A model generated the notes under the pieces. It was not told the origin of the DNA, made no database searches, and saw nothing but the letters and a program-made list of their open reading frames with translations. Shown in pieces: positions 1 to 6,068 of a DNA stretch of 6,109 nucleotides. A program made the translations under genes and the position numbers. How positions within the stretch are numbered: position 1 is the stretch's first letter; every line of letters starts with the position of its first letter. Origin of the DNA: JAUZQZ01 sp964624255 (GTDB lineage: Bacteria > Pseudomonadota > Zetaproteobacteria > Mariprofundales > Mariprofundaceae); NCBI GenBank assembly GCA_964624255.1, contig CAZUWV010000084.1, positions 1 through 6,109 of the forward strand, read 5' to 3'.

Positions 1-144
1 CTAATTGGTTTTTGCAATTTGGCAACCCTTTACCTCAACTTATTGAGAACTTACAGCGTGCGCGGCCATGCCAAGGTGATGTGCCACCTGATGTTCGGCG
101 TTCTGGCTCTTACCGCCGACCAATTCATGTGCATGCTTCAATGA
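1..144 (+). CDS. C-terminal end of a probable DDE-type transposase (partial)
   Basis: The plus-strand frame beginning at base 1 is open until TGA at 142-144, giving 47 residues. The gene, if intact, starts to the left of the window. The tail reads VRGHAKVMCHLMFGVLALTADQ followed by a few residues (split here as VRGHAKVMCHLMF and GVLALTADQ). This resembles the C-terminal end of IS4/IS5-like DDE transposases, where an arginine-rich stretch is followed by a hydrophobic helix near the end. No catalytic residues are in view, so the assignment rests on remembered family resemblance only. The first 15 or so residues fit the family less well. An alternative frame there (starting at base 3) also reads protein-like, so a frameshifted relic is possible. 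No terminal inverted repeat could be recognised downstream. Confidence 0.4.
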   Translation, partial: LIGFCNLATLYLNLLRTYSVRGHAKVMCHLMFGVLALTADQFMCMLQ

Positions 145-444
145 CGTAAGCCTTTATCCGAATTACTGAACAAAGCAGGCGTCACTTGAGGGTCGCCATG
201 GAATGATTTACCCTGAAAACAAGAAATCAGGCTAAAAACAATGGATTTCGGGAAATTCTCCGCCAGTGAAGGGCAAAATAATATAACCGTTTATTGAATA
301 TGGTTATATGGTGCAATATTCTCAGGAGTTTTGCAATTGGCTCAACTTGAAGAAATTAAACTGCCAATTTAGCATTTAGAACTTATGGGATGCACTACTA
401 GCTGCTATTTTGACCTCACTTCCTTACCTGCTCAGCATAAGCCG
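145..444. other. AT-rich gene-free stretch between the transposase tail and lspA
   Basis: No credible gene is seen on either strand in these 300 bases. The longest start-to-stop frame noticed on the plus strand begins with ATG at 308 and codes for about 22 residues; it has no recognisable similarity and no Shine-Dalgarno sequence. The stretch is richer in A and T than the neighbouring genes. It contains one perfect inverted repeat, listed separately. The end of an insertion sequence would be expected in its left part if the upstream reading frame is a transposase, but no boundary repeat was recognised. No hairpin with a T-run that would end lspA transcription was found. Confidence 0.5.
281..309. 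repeat. Perfect 8-bp inverted repeat with 13-bp spacer
   Basis: ATATAACC at 281-288 is matched exactly by its reverse complement GGTTATAT at 302-309. It could form an AT-rich hairpin or serve as a dyad binding site. No T-run follows on either strand, so it is not a convincing terminator. An 8-bp match in AT-rich DNA can arise by chance. Confidence 0.4.
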
Positions 445-927
445 TTATGGCTTGTACCGGAAACTGGTAATCAGTAGCAGGACAACCGAGATCGAGATAC
501 AGGAGTCGGCGATATTGAATGCGGGCCAATGGTAATCGTGATTGTCAATAACAATATGCAAGTCAATGAAGTCGACCACATATCCGAGTTGTATCCGATC
601 CCAGATATTGCCGATGGCTCCGGCCAGAATCAGTGTCAACAGCCATGAAAGGAGTCCCTGGTTTCTTCTTTCTCGCCACCACCACAGACCGACGGCGATG
701 GCGATACCGATGGTGATGCCCAGTAGCAGTGAAGTACGCCCTTGATGATTTCCGTTGGCGAACAGTGAGAAGGCAACGCCAAAATTGTGTGCCTTAACGA
801 TATCGAAAAAGCCATCAATGATCGTCATATGAAAAAATGGTGTCTGCTGCTCGACCCACCATTTCGTCACCTGGTCCAGCCCGACCAGCAGGGCGAACAG
901 GGCAATTTGTTTGTAGGTTCGGTTCAT
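445..927 (-). CDS. lspA: Lipoprotein signal peptidase (signal peptidase II)
   Basis: This inner-membrane aspartyl protease removes the signal peptide from diacylglyceryl-modified prolipoproteins. The 160-residue length is normal for the family. Visible motifs are DQVTK (residues 18-22), NFGVAF (48-53), AGAIGNIWDR (102-111), GYVVDFIDLH (115-124) and PAFNIAD (135-141). The catalytic aspartates are D110 in NIWD and D141 in NIAD. Four hydrophobic segments (about 7-17, 67-84, 91-107, 142-155) match the four-helix topology. The start is placed at ATG 927-925, preceded by AGGA at 939-936 with 8-nt spacing. A longer frame from 957 adds ten residues that are basic or polar and has no ribosome site. 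The gene stands alone: ileS and ispH, its frequent neighbours, are absent from the window. It points away from the tRNA/trp cluster. Confidence 0.97.
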   Translation of the reverse strand: MNRTYKQIALFALLVGLDQVTKWWVEQQTPFFHMTIIDGFFDIVKAHNFGVAFSLFANGNHQGRTSLLLGITIGIAIAVGLWWWRERRNQGLLSWLLTLILAGAIGNIWDRIQLGYVVDFIDLHIVIDNHDYHWPAFNIADSCISISVVLLLITSFRYKP

Positions 928-935
928 ATTTTTTT

Positions 936-939
936 TCCT
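936..939 (-). promoter_or_regulatory. Ribosome binding site of lspA
   Basis: AGGA on the minus strand lies 8 nt before ATG 927-925. It decides the lspA start in favour of this ATG over the in-frame ATG at 957-955, which has no such site. Confidence 0.7.
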
Positions 940-974
940 ATGGCGGGAAGGTATCATCCATGTACTGTCATGAA

Positions 975-1003
975 ATTATATCTTTTTATGGTGTCGCTGC
1001 CGA
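975..1003 (-). promoter_or_regulatory. Sigma-70-type promoter of lspA
   Basis: On the minus strand a perfect -10 box TATAAT (980-975) is preceded, 17 bp upstream, by TCGGCA (1003-998), which matches four of six -35 consensus positions. Transcription would start near 968, giving a leader of about 40 nt before the lspA ATG that includes its ribosome site. The AT-rich spacer next to the -10 box fits an active promoter. This is inferred from consensus match and position only. Confidence 0.65.
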
Positions 1004-1359
1004 TGAAAGTTCATGTTGTTCCTCCAAGGGTGGGGAGCTTACTTCAGAATCTGGCGATGGGGAAATATGGGCGTATGGGAGCCAATTGCAAAACTCGTGA
1101 GCGACGATCGGCTTCCCCACTTTGGCCCATTTGATTCGGACCGTTGGCCCTCAGGGCTTGCGCCCCGTTCTCACGGGCGTCCAAGCGGCCTGCGGCCTTT
1201 TTGTTCGAGCTGGAATTTTGATCCATGGAACCACCATGCATCTCATTTCATCCTAAAATGGAGGCGCCCGGCTATGCTATCCTTGACGACGCTGAATTGG
1301 GCCAGTATCCGTGGCCTTTCTGCTCCGAGCTATAACAGAGAGGCATAAAATAAAACTAC
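1004..1359. other. Gene-free intergenic stretch with GC-rich hairpins
   Basis: No protein gene is supported here. Frames on both strands lack ribosome sites and recognisable motifs, and their translations look random (rich in R, S, P). The middle part (1146-1202) is GC-rich and holds several short inverted repeats ending in a T-run, listed separately. The right part contains scattered promoter-like hexamers, such as TTGACG at 1283 and TATAAC at 1331, but no well-spaced pair. It may be a decayed gene or repetitive intergenic DNA; neither can be shown from this window. Confidence 0.45.
1183..1202 (+). terminator. Weak terminator-like hairpin with T-run
   Basis: GGCC (1187-1190) pairs with GGCC (1194-1197) around a TGC loop. 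With one bulged C the stem can extend through A-T and G-T pairs into the following run of five T residues (1198-1202). The orientation would end plus-strand transcription. No plus-strand gene lies immediately upstream, so its role is unclear. The short core stem keeps confidence low. Confidence 0.25.
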
Positions 1360-1388
1360 TTGCATCCGGCAACCATTGACAGAATAAT
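1360..1388 (+). promoter_or_regulatory. Candidate promoter for tRNA-Phe (and possibly the trp cluster)
   Basis: TTGCAT (1360-1365) and AATAAT (1383-1388) are separated by 17 bp. The -10 box matches five of six consensus positions and the -35 box three of six. Initiation would fall near 1395, followed by a GC-rich discriminator (GGCCTCC region) and a leader of about 20 nt before the mature tRNA. A perfect TTGACA at 1376-1381 is an alternative -35 box, but the sequence 17 bp after it is a poor -10. No other convincing promoter was found before trpF. Confidence 0.5.
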
Positions 1389-1415
1389 CCGGCCTCCTTC
1401 GCAGGTATGGCGTGC

Positions 1416-1491
<76 letters not shown>

Positions 1492-1529
1492 TATTTTCCT
1501 CAAGCCCGATGGCCTGTTAGACTTGTGCC

Positions 1530-2171
1530 ATGAATGTAACAACAGCGGCGCAACGCGTGCGTACCAAGGTCTGTGGCATAATGCGGGTGGAGGATGCGTT
1601 GCTGGCTGCAAGCCTTGGCGTAGATGCCATCGGATTTGTGTTTTACGATAAATCTCCTCGATTCATCCCACCCATGAAGGCTGCAGCGATTATTCACGCA
1701 TTGCCCCCGTTTGTCTCCGCTGTAGGTCTGTTCGTTAATCCCGAACAGGGCGAGATTGATGGTGCGCTGAAGCATTGTCCCCTGGATGTATTGCAATTAC
1801 ATGGCGGAGAGACGCCGGAATTTTGTGAGGCCCAGGCTCGCCGCGTTATCAAGGCCGTGCCTGTGCTGGAGGCGGCGGACCTGAATATCACTCATGCCTA
1901 CCACTGTTCTGTATTGCTGGATGCCAAAGCACCTGCTGGTGTGTATGGGGGCACCGGAGAGACCTTCGACTGGGCGCTGCTGAATGGGTTTGAACATGCA
2001 CATCCGCTGATCCTCGCCGGTGGGTTGAATGCTGGAAATGTACGGCAGGCGCTAAAGGTTCGCCAATGGGAAGCGCTGGATGTATCCTCCGGCGTGGAGT
2101 CTATGCCCGGTGTAAAAAGCGCTGAAAAACTGCGTGAATTTATGGCCGTGGTGCATCAGAGCGGGGAGTAA
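1530..2171 (+). CDS. trpF: Phosphoribosylanthranilate isomerase
   Basis: This cytoplasmic TIM-barrel enzyme converts N-(5'-phosphoribosyl)anthranilate to CdRP in tryptophan synthesis. The 213 residues match stand-alone TrpF in length. Motifs seen are KVCGI (13-17) with the catalytic cysteine C15, GFVFY and SPR (35-44), LQLHG (88-92), LLDAK (129-133) with the probable general acid D131, YGGTG (139-143), LAGGLNAGNV (162-171) and ALDVSSGVE (182-190). PGVKS (193-197) replaces the more usual PGxKD. It is not fused to trpC. The start ATG at 1530 has no clear Shine-Dalgarno sequence; the only nearby alternative, an in-frame GTG at 1557, has none either. The gene ends 2 nt before trpB and heads the trpFBA cluster. 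Confidence 0.95.
   Translation: MNVTTAAQRVRTKVCGIMRVEDALLAASLGVDAIGFVFYDKSPRFIPPMKAAAIIHALPPFVSAVGLFVNPEQGEIDGALKHCPLDVLQLHGGETPEFCEAQARRVIKAVPVLEAADLNITHAYHCSVLLDAKAPAGVYGGTGETFDWALLNGFEHAHPLILAGGLNAGNVRQALKVRQWEALDVSSGVESMPGVKSAEKLREFMAVVHQSGE
2163..2168 (+). promoter_or_regulatory. Ribosome binding site of trpB
   Basis: GGGGAG inside the last codons of trpF lies 5 nt before TTG 2174. It supports this rare start codon, because no ATG or GTG in frame occurs nearby before conserved TrpB sequence begins. Confidence 0.7.
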
Positions 2172-2173
2172 TA

Positions 2174-3409
2174 TTGACAACCATTTCTGGGTCCATATAT
2201 GATCTTTCCATCAAACATCCGCCGGATGCCGGAGGCCATTTTGACCGCTTTGGCGGTAAATACGTAGCGGAAACGCTGATGGGGCCGCTGGCGGAACTGG
2301 AAGATGCTTTCTTTGAATCATGGAAGGATGAGGCGTTCCAGTGCGAGCGCATGCGCCTGCTACGCGAATATGCCGGGCGTGCCACGCCATTGTACCATGC
2401 CGCGCGGTTGTCGCGAGAAAATGGCGGTGCCCGGATATGGCTCAAGCGAGAGGATCTAACGCATACTGGCGCACATAAGATCAACAACGCCATTGGCCAG
2501 GGATTGCTGGCCCGTCGTATGGGCAAAAAACGCGTGGTCGCCGAGACCGGGGCCGGTCAGCATGGCGTGGCTACGGCGACCGTGGCGGCCATGTTTGGCA
2601 TGGACTGCGATGTGTATATGGGTCGCGAGGATGTGAAGCGGCAAATGCCAAATGTGCTGCGTATGCGGCTATTGGGCGCCAGTGTCATCCCCGTAGATTC
2701 GGGGACGGCAACGCTTAAGGATGCATTGAACGATGCCATGCGCGACTGGGTAGCCAGTTGCCGCGATACCTTTTACATTATTGGTACGGTGGCTGGTCCG
2801 CATCCTTATCCGCTGATGGTGCGCCAGTATCATGCCGTGATTGGTCAGGAAGCGCGCGCACAAATGCTAGCTCAGGCCGGGTGCTTGCCGGATGCAGCCG
2901 TGGCCTGTGTTGGTGGCGGTTCCAATGCCATGGGGATTTTTCACCCACTGCGCGATGACCCGGTGCGTCTCGTTGCCGTTGAAGCCGCGGGCAAGGGGCT
3001 GGCAAGCGGAGCGCACGCGGCTTCGCTGGCGGCGGGGAGACCGGGCATCCTGCATGGTAACCTGACTTATCTCCTGGAAGATACGGAAGGACAGATTCAG
3101 GGAACACACAGTATTTCCGCAGGACTTGACTATCCTGGCGTGGGACCGGAACTCGCGGCTATGCTGGAAGCGAATGAACTGGAGCTGGATGCGGCGACGG
3201 ATGACCAGGCTCTGGATGCTTTTCAAAGACTTGCCCGTACCGAAGGAATCATTCCGGCACTGGAATCCAGCCATGCACTGGCCGCCGGGTTGCGTATCGC
3301 CGCCGCCATGCGCGGCGATCAACATGTGCTGATCAATCTCTCAGGCAGAGGCGACAAGGATATGAATACGGTTTTTGAGGCTTTGGGGTGGGTGGAGGAT
3401 GTGGTATGA
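2174..3409 (+). CDS. trpB: Tryptophan synthase beta subunit
   Basis: The beta subunit is a PLP enzyme that joins indole, channelled from TrpA, with serine to form tryptophan. At 411 residues it has the usual length. Motifs seen are FGGKYV (26-31), LKREDLTHTGAHKINN (90-105) with the PLP lysine K102, ETGAGQHGVATA (124-135) with catalytic E125, GTVAGPHPYP (204-213), the phosphate-binding GGGSNAMGIF (247-256), HSISAGLDYPGVGPE (312-326) and LSGRGDKD (389-396). This is the TrpB1 type that pairs with TrpA. Translation begins at TTG 2174, preceded by GGGGAG at 5-nt spacing. The next in-frame ATG (near 2279) would remove the conserved N-terminal FGGKYV. The stop codon overlaps the trpA start (ATGA), which suggests coupled, near-equimolar synthesis of the two subunits. 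Confidence 0.97.
   Translation: MTTISGSIYDLSIKHPPDAGGHFDRFGGKYVAETLMGPLAELEDAFFESWKDEAFQCERMRLLREYAGRATPLYHAARLSRENGGARIWLKREDLTHTGAHKINNAIGQGLLARRMGKKRVVAETGAGQHGVATATVAAMFGMDCDVYMGREDVKRQMPNVLRMRLLGASVIPVDSGTATLKDALNDAMRDWVASCRDTFYIIGTVAGPHPYPLMVRQYHAVIGQEARAQMLAQAGCLPDAAVACVGGGSNAMGIFHPLRDDPVRLVAVEAAGKGLASGAHAASLAAGRPGILHGNLTYLLEDTEGQIQGTHSISAGLDYPGVGPELAAMLEANELELDAATDDQALDAFQRLARTEGIIPALESSHALAAGLRIAAAMRGDQHVLINLSGRGDKDMNTVFEALGWVEDVV
3394..3398 (+). promoter_or_regulatory. Ribosome binding site of trpA
   Basis: A strong GGAGG within the end of trpB lies 7 nt before ATG 3406. It fixes the trpA start at the ATGA overlap rather than at an in-frame codon 18 nt upstream. Confidence 0.8.
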
Positions 3410-4224
3410 GCCTTGATCGCCTGGCCAACTGTTTCGAGACCTGCCGCCATGAGGATCGCGCCGCCCTTATTGGCTACCTGATGGCGGGTGATCCGGAACC
3501 TCAAGTATCTGAACAGCTATTGATTGCGCTCGCCAGGCATGTGGATATCGTGGAGATTGGTATGCCATTTTCAGACCCCATGGCGGATGGTCCGGTGATC
3601 CAGGCTGCGAGCGAACGGGCGCTGGCTGCCGGGACGACGATGCATGATGTGTTTCTGCTGGCTTCCCGCGTGCGCAAGGAGGCTCCTGCTGTCGGCATCA
3701 TCCTGATGGGTTATGGTAATGTGGTTTTTGCTATGGGTTATGATGCGTTTGCCTGCCAGGCAGCATTGGCCGGGGTGGATGGTGTGCTGCTGGTAGACAT
3801 TCCGCCGGAGGAGTCCGCAGCACTGGATATCGCACTGGATGAACATAAGCTGCGTTGTATCCGGCTGCTTGCGCCGACATCTCCGGAAACGCGCTGTAAT
3901 CTGGCCATGAGGTCTGCAAGCGGGTTTATTTACTATGTATCCTTAACCGGAATTACAGGTGCAGAAATAGGTGGGATGGAGGAAATCAACAGACGGGTCA
4001 GGCAACTACAGGAACAATCCGATTTACCTGTCTGTGTTGGTTTTGGCATTAAAACACCGGAGCAGGCGGCGAAAGTGGCGGCGTTCGCCGATGGGGTGGT
4101 TGTCGGCAGTCGCTTCGTGGCGCAAGTCACGGAAAATATATCCAATCCTGATGCAATGGTTCTCGCTATGGAGTACACAGCACAGACGATGCACGCAGCT
4201 ATGCGCCGAATGGATACGCATTGA
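3406..4224 (+). CDS. trpA: Tryptophan synthase alpha subunit
   Basis: The alpha subunit cleaves indole-3-glycerol phosphate to indole and glyceraldehyde-3-phosphate and passes indole to TrpB. The protein is 272 residues, typical for a TrpA TIM barrel. It shows AGDP (27-30), VEIGMPFSDPMADGPVIQ (49-66) with catalytic E50 and D61, DGVLLVDIPPEES (125-137), YYVSLTGITG (176-185, the mobile loop 6), and the phosphate-binding VGFGI (211-215) and VVGSRFV (232-238). MGYGNVVF (101-108) stands where many homologues have YYNP, but the E. coli-like form MYANLVF is similar, so this is probably neutral. ATG 3406 has a strong GGAGG site and overlaps the trpB stop. The trpA stop in turn overlaps the TTG start of the next gene. 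Confidence 0.97.
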   Translation: MSLDRLANCFETCRHEDRAALIGYLMAGDPEPQVSEQLLIALARHVDIVEIGMPFSDPMADGPVIQAASERALAAGTTMHDVFLLASRVRKEAPAVGIILMGYGNVVFAMGYDAFACQAALAGVDGVLLVDIPPEESAALDIALDEHKLRCIRLLAPTSPETRCNLAMRSASGFIYYVSLTGITGAEIGGMEEINRRVRQLQEQSDLPVCVGFGIKTPEQAAKVAAFADGVVVGSRFVAQVTENISNPDAMVLAMEYTAQTMHAAMRRMDTH

Positions 4225-5006
4225 GGATCAAGGTATTGGGCTGTTATGGCGGGCAGTTGCTGGGGTTTCATCTGACCTCGTTCCTGGTCAATGATTCCAT
4301 TTTACTGGACGCTGGCTCACCGACGGAGGGGCTGGACCTTGAAGGCCAATTCGCTATTCGTCATATTTTTCTGTCGCACACGCATCTGGATCACATTAAG
4401 GATATTGCATTTCTGGCTGATAATCGTTTACTCAAACGTTTGGGAGGTGCCAGGGAGAACCGCCAAATTGTGGTTCATAGCCTGAAAGAGAACCTGGATG
4501 TGCTGCGCGAACATTTTCTGAATAATCGAGTGTGGCCGGATTTTACCAGGCTACCCAGTAGCGGTGATCCCATTCTGGCATTTGAAGAGATCAGGCCTGA
4601 AGAGCCTGTCGAGGCAGACGGTGTGACGATTACGGCCATTGCCGTCAATCACTCCGTTCCATGCACTGGTTTCCTTCTGGATGAGGGTGGCCGGCAATTT
4701 ATTTATACGGCGGATACCGGCCATACGGATCGGATATGGGATGTGGCCAATGCGCAATCCAATCTCAAGGGAATCATTATGGATTGCTCGTTTCCCAACG
4801 AGTATGAACAGCTAGCGGATATTAGCGGTCATTTAACGCCGAAGGGCATGGCTAAAGAGCTGGCAAAGTTCAACAAGCTCGGAGACGTTCCTGTGTATCT
4901 GTATCACATGAAGCCGGAAACACTCAATGTGTTAATGGCGGAGGTTGAATCATTATATTTACCGCACCTGCGTATGTTGACGCAGGTGGACGAACTGTTG
5001 TTTTAG
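4221..5006 (+). CDS. MBL-fold metallohydrolase, possibly cyclic-nucleotide phosphodiesterase-like
   Basis: This 261-residue protein belongs to the metallo-beta-lactamase superfamily and is probably a cytoplasmic two-metal hydrolase; no signal peptide is seen. Expected metal ligands are present: HTHLDH (H53, H55, D57, H58), H144 in VNHSVP, D165 in TADTG, and H229 in YHMKP. GHLTP (203-207) adds another conserved histidine. The overall layout, with a short LGCYGG start and DRIW and SFPNE motifs, resembles bacterial proteins annotated as class II cAMP phosphodiesterase-like. HTHLDHIKDIAF only partly fits the class II signature (D where G or S is expected), so the substrate is unknown. The start is TTG 4221, overlapping the trpA stop as TTGA, with no clear ribosome site; translation is probably coupled to trpA. 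A later start would delete the first beta strand. It lies between trpA and accD. Confidence 0.85.
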   Translation: MRIKVLGCYGGQLLGFHLTSFLVNDSILLDAGSPTEGLDLEGQFAIRHIFLSHTHLDHIKDIAFLADNRLLKRLGGARENRQIVVHSLKENLDVLREHFLNNRVWPDFTRLPSSGDPILAFEEIRPEEPVEADGVTITAIAVNHSVPCTGFLLDEGGRQFIYTADTGHTDRIWDVANAQSNLKGIIMDCSFPNEYEQLADISGHLTPKGMAKELAKFNKLGDVPVYLYHMKPETLNVLMAEVESLYLPHLRMLTQVDELLF

Positions 5007-5023
5007 GAAATAGGCTTGAACAC

Positions 5024-5896
5024 ATGAACTGGATTACGCGACTTATTGAACGGCCTTCGGCCATATTGGGCGGCTCGAAGCAGGATATGCCGGAAGGCTT
5101 GTGGATCAAATGCCCCAATTGTTGTGAAGTAATTTACAATAAAGAGATGCAACGTAGCCTGATGGTATGTCCCAAATGTGGGTACCACCACCGTATTTCT
5201 GCCGCGCATAGGGCAGAATTCATCTTTGACGTGAATACGTTCGAACAGCTCGATACTAAACTTCGTTCTCAGGATCCTCTTGACTTCCGCGACAAGAAAA
5301 AATACAGGGATCGCATCAAGGAAGCTTCAAAAAAAGCTGGAGATGAAGATTCGGTGCGTAATTACCTTGGTGATATCGGAGGTAAGACTGTCTCCGTATC
5401 CATTTTTGAGTTTGGTTTCATGGGCGGCAGTATGGGTGCTGTGGCTGGTGAAAAAATTGTGCGAGCGATGGATCGGGCGATGGATCGGCACTGTTCTTTC
5501 CTGCTGGTTGCGGCCTCGGGCGGTGCTCGTATGCAGGAAGGTGTCCTGTCCCTGATGCAGATGGCGAAAACATCCGCTGCCGCCAGGCGCCTGAAGGATG
5601 AGAGTATTCCATTTATCTGTTTACTGACGGATCCGACCATGGGAGGCGTTTCCGCTTCTGTCGCATGGCTGGGGGATATTATTCTGGCTGAGCCGGGTGC
5701 GCTCATCGGCTTCGCAGGACCAAGGGTGATTAAGGAAACCGTGAACCAGGAACTTCCCGAGGGCTTTCAGCGGTCCGAGTTCCTTTTGCAGCACGGTTTG
5801 ATTGATGCCATCGTGGATCGGCGCGAATTGCATGGTTGTTTGAAGAGTTTATTCAGCCAACTTTTGCAACGGCCTTATCGACAAGTGGTGGGATAG
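5024..5896 (+). CDS. accD: Acetyl-CoA carboxylase carboxyltransferase subunit beta
   Basis: AccD pairs with AccA to move the carboxyl group from carboxybiotin-AccB to acetyl-CoA, making malonyl-CoA for fatty acid synthesis. The 290 residues match bacterial AccD. A four-cysteine zinc ribbon is intact (C30 and C33 in KCPNC, C49 and C52 in CPKC). The crotonase-like carboxyltransferase core shows FMGGSMGAVAGEKI (132-145), ASGGARMQEG (164-173), DPTMGGVSAS (203-212) and GFAGPRVI (229-236). ATG 5024 follows the hydrolase gene by 17 nt; only a weak AGG at 5012-5014 precedes it. It is the last gene of the packed cluster. folC, often the next gene in proteobacteria, does not follow directly; an inverted-repeat element begins 12 bp after the stop. 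Confidence 0.97.
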   Translation: MNWITRLIERPSAILGGSKQDMPEGLWIKCPNCCEVIYNKEMQRSLMVCPKCGYHHRISAAHRAEFIFDVNTFEQLDTKLRSQDPLDFRDKKKYRDRIKEASKKAGDEDSVRNYLGDIGGKTVSVSIFEFGFMGGSMGAVAGEKIVRAMDRAMDRHCSFLLVAASGGARMQEGVLSLMQMAKTSAAARRLKDESIPFICLLTDPTMGGVSASVAWLGDIILAEPGALIGFAGPRVIKETVNQELPEGFQRSEFLLQHGLIDAIVDRRELHGCLKSLFSQLLQRPYRQVVG

Positions 5897-5908
5897 TTGC
5901 GGTCCTAA

Positions 5909-5926
5909 CCTAGACTGTTCATAAAT
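5909..5926 (+). repeat. Left inverted repeat of the downstream element
   Basis: This 18-bp arm begins 12 bp after the accD stop codon. It pairs with the right arm with three mismatches, all in its outer half. Confidence 0.6.
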
Positions 5927-6050
5927 GCTGCCGCGCCCTTGCTTGTCCCTTTGTTCGCGCCGAAGCCCTCGTCGGTCGTCCGTATACGCGCTCACGGCCT
6001 CCTTCCTCGGAATCCGTTTCAAACAAAGGTCCGGCGCAATCATCACGGCG

Positions 6051-6068
6051 ATTTATGAATAGTTCAGG
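6051..6068 (-). repeat. Right inverted repeat of the downstream element
   Basis: This is the reverse-complement partner of the left arm. An ATG at 6055 inside it opens a frame that runs to the window edge, but it is too short to assess. Confidence 0.6.

Larger units (their letters stand above)
5909..6068. mobile_element. Inverted-repeat-bounded element of about 160 bp (MITE- or REP-like)
   Basis: The ends are 18-bp inverted repeats (5909-5926 and 6051-6068) matching at 15 of 18 positions, with an uninterrupted 9-bp core TTCATAAAT / ATTTATGAA. Inside, CCTTTGTT and its complement AACAAAGG lie at equal distance (21 bp) from the repeat cores, so the two arms look related. A palindrome CGTATACG (5981-5988) sits close to the centre. 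There is no credible gene inside. The minus-strand frame through it is open and arginine-rich but has no ribosome site or known domain. No clear target-site duplication is seen at the edges. It may be a non-autonomous transposon relic or a repeated intergenic hairpin, and as RNA it could affect the 3' end of the accD transcript. Confidence 0.55.

Noticed and set aside
1044..1241. Minus-strand frame of 65 codons in the intergenic region
   Set aside because: There is no start context or domain, and it overlaps the hairpin cluster. It may be the translation of a repetitive intergenic sequence rather than a gene.
1013..1348. Plus-strand frame of 111 codons in the intergenic region
   Set aside because: It is open by chance in GC-rich DNA, has no ribosome site or recognisable motif, and its composition is R/S/P-rich and unlike the real genes here.
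1492..1529. Possible trp leader peptide or attenuator before trpF
   Set aside because: The gap is only 38 nt. It has no tryptophan-rich reading frame, no alternative hairpins and no T-run terminator.
3296..3319. ATCGCCG/CGGCGAT 7-bp inverted repeat inside trpB
   Set aside because: It falls in conserved coding sequence made of GC-rich alanine and arginine codons. There is no T-run, so it is most likely coincidental.
2867..3325. Minus-strand frame of 152 codons inside trpB
   Set aside because: It is a shadow of a strongly supported trpB. The opposite-strand frame has no motif or translation signal.
5903..5908. Possible integron attC site at the inverted-repeat element (TCCTAAC near the left edge)
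   Set aside because: The core does not fit RYYYAAC/GTTRRRY at both ends, and no cassette arrangement or integrase is present.
5849..6046. Minus-strand frame of 65 codons through the inverted-repeat element
   Set aside because: It runs from the element into the end of accD, lacks a ribosome site, and is rich in arginine. It is better explained as non-coding element sequence.
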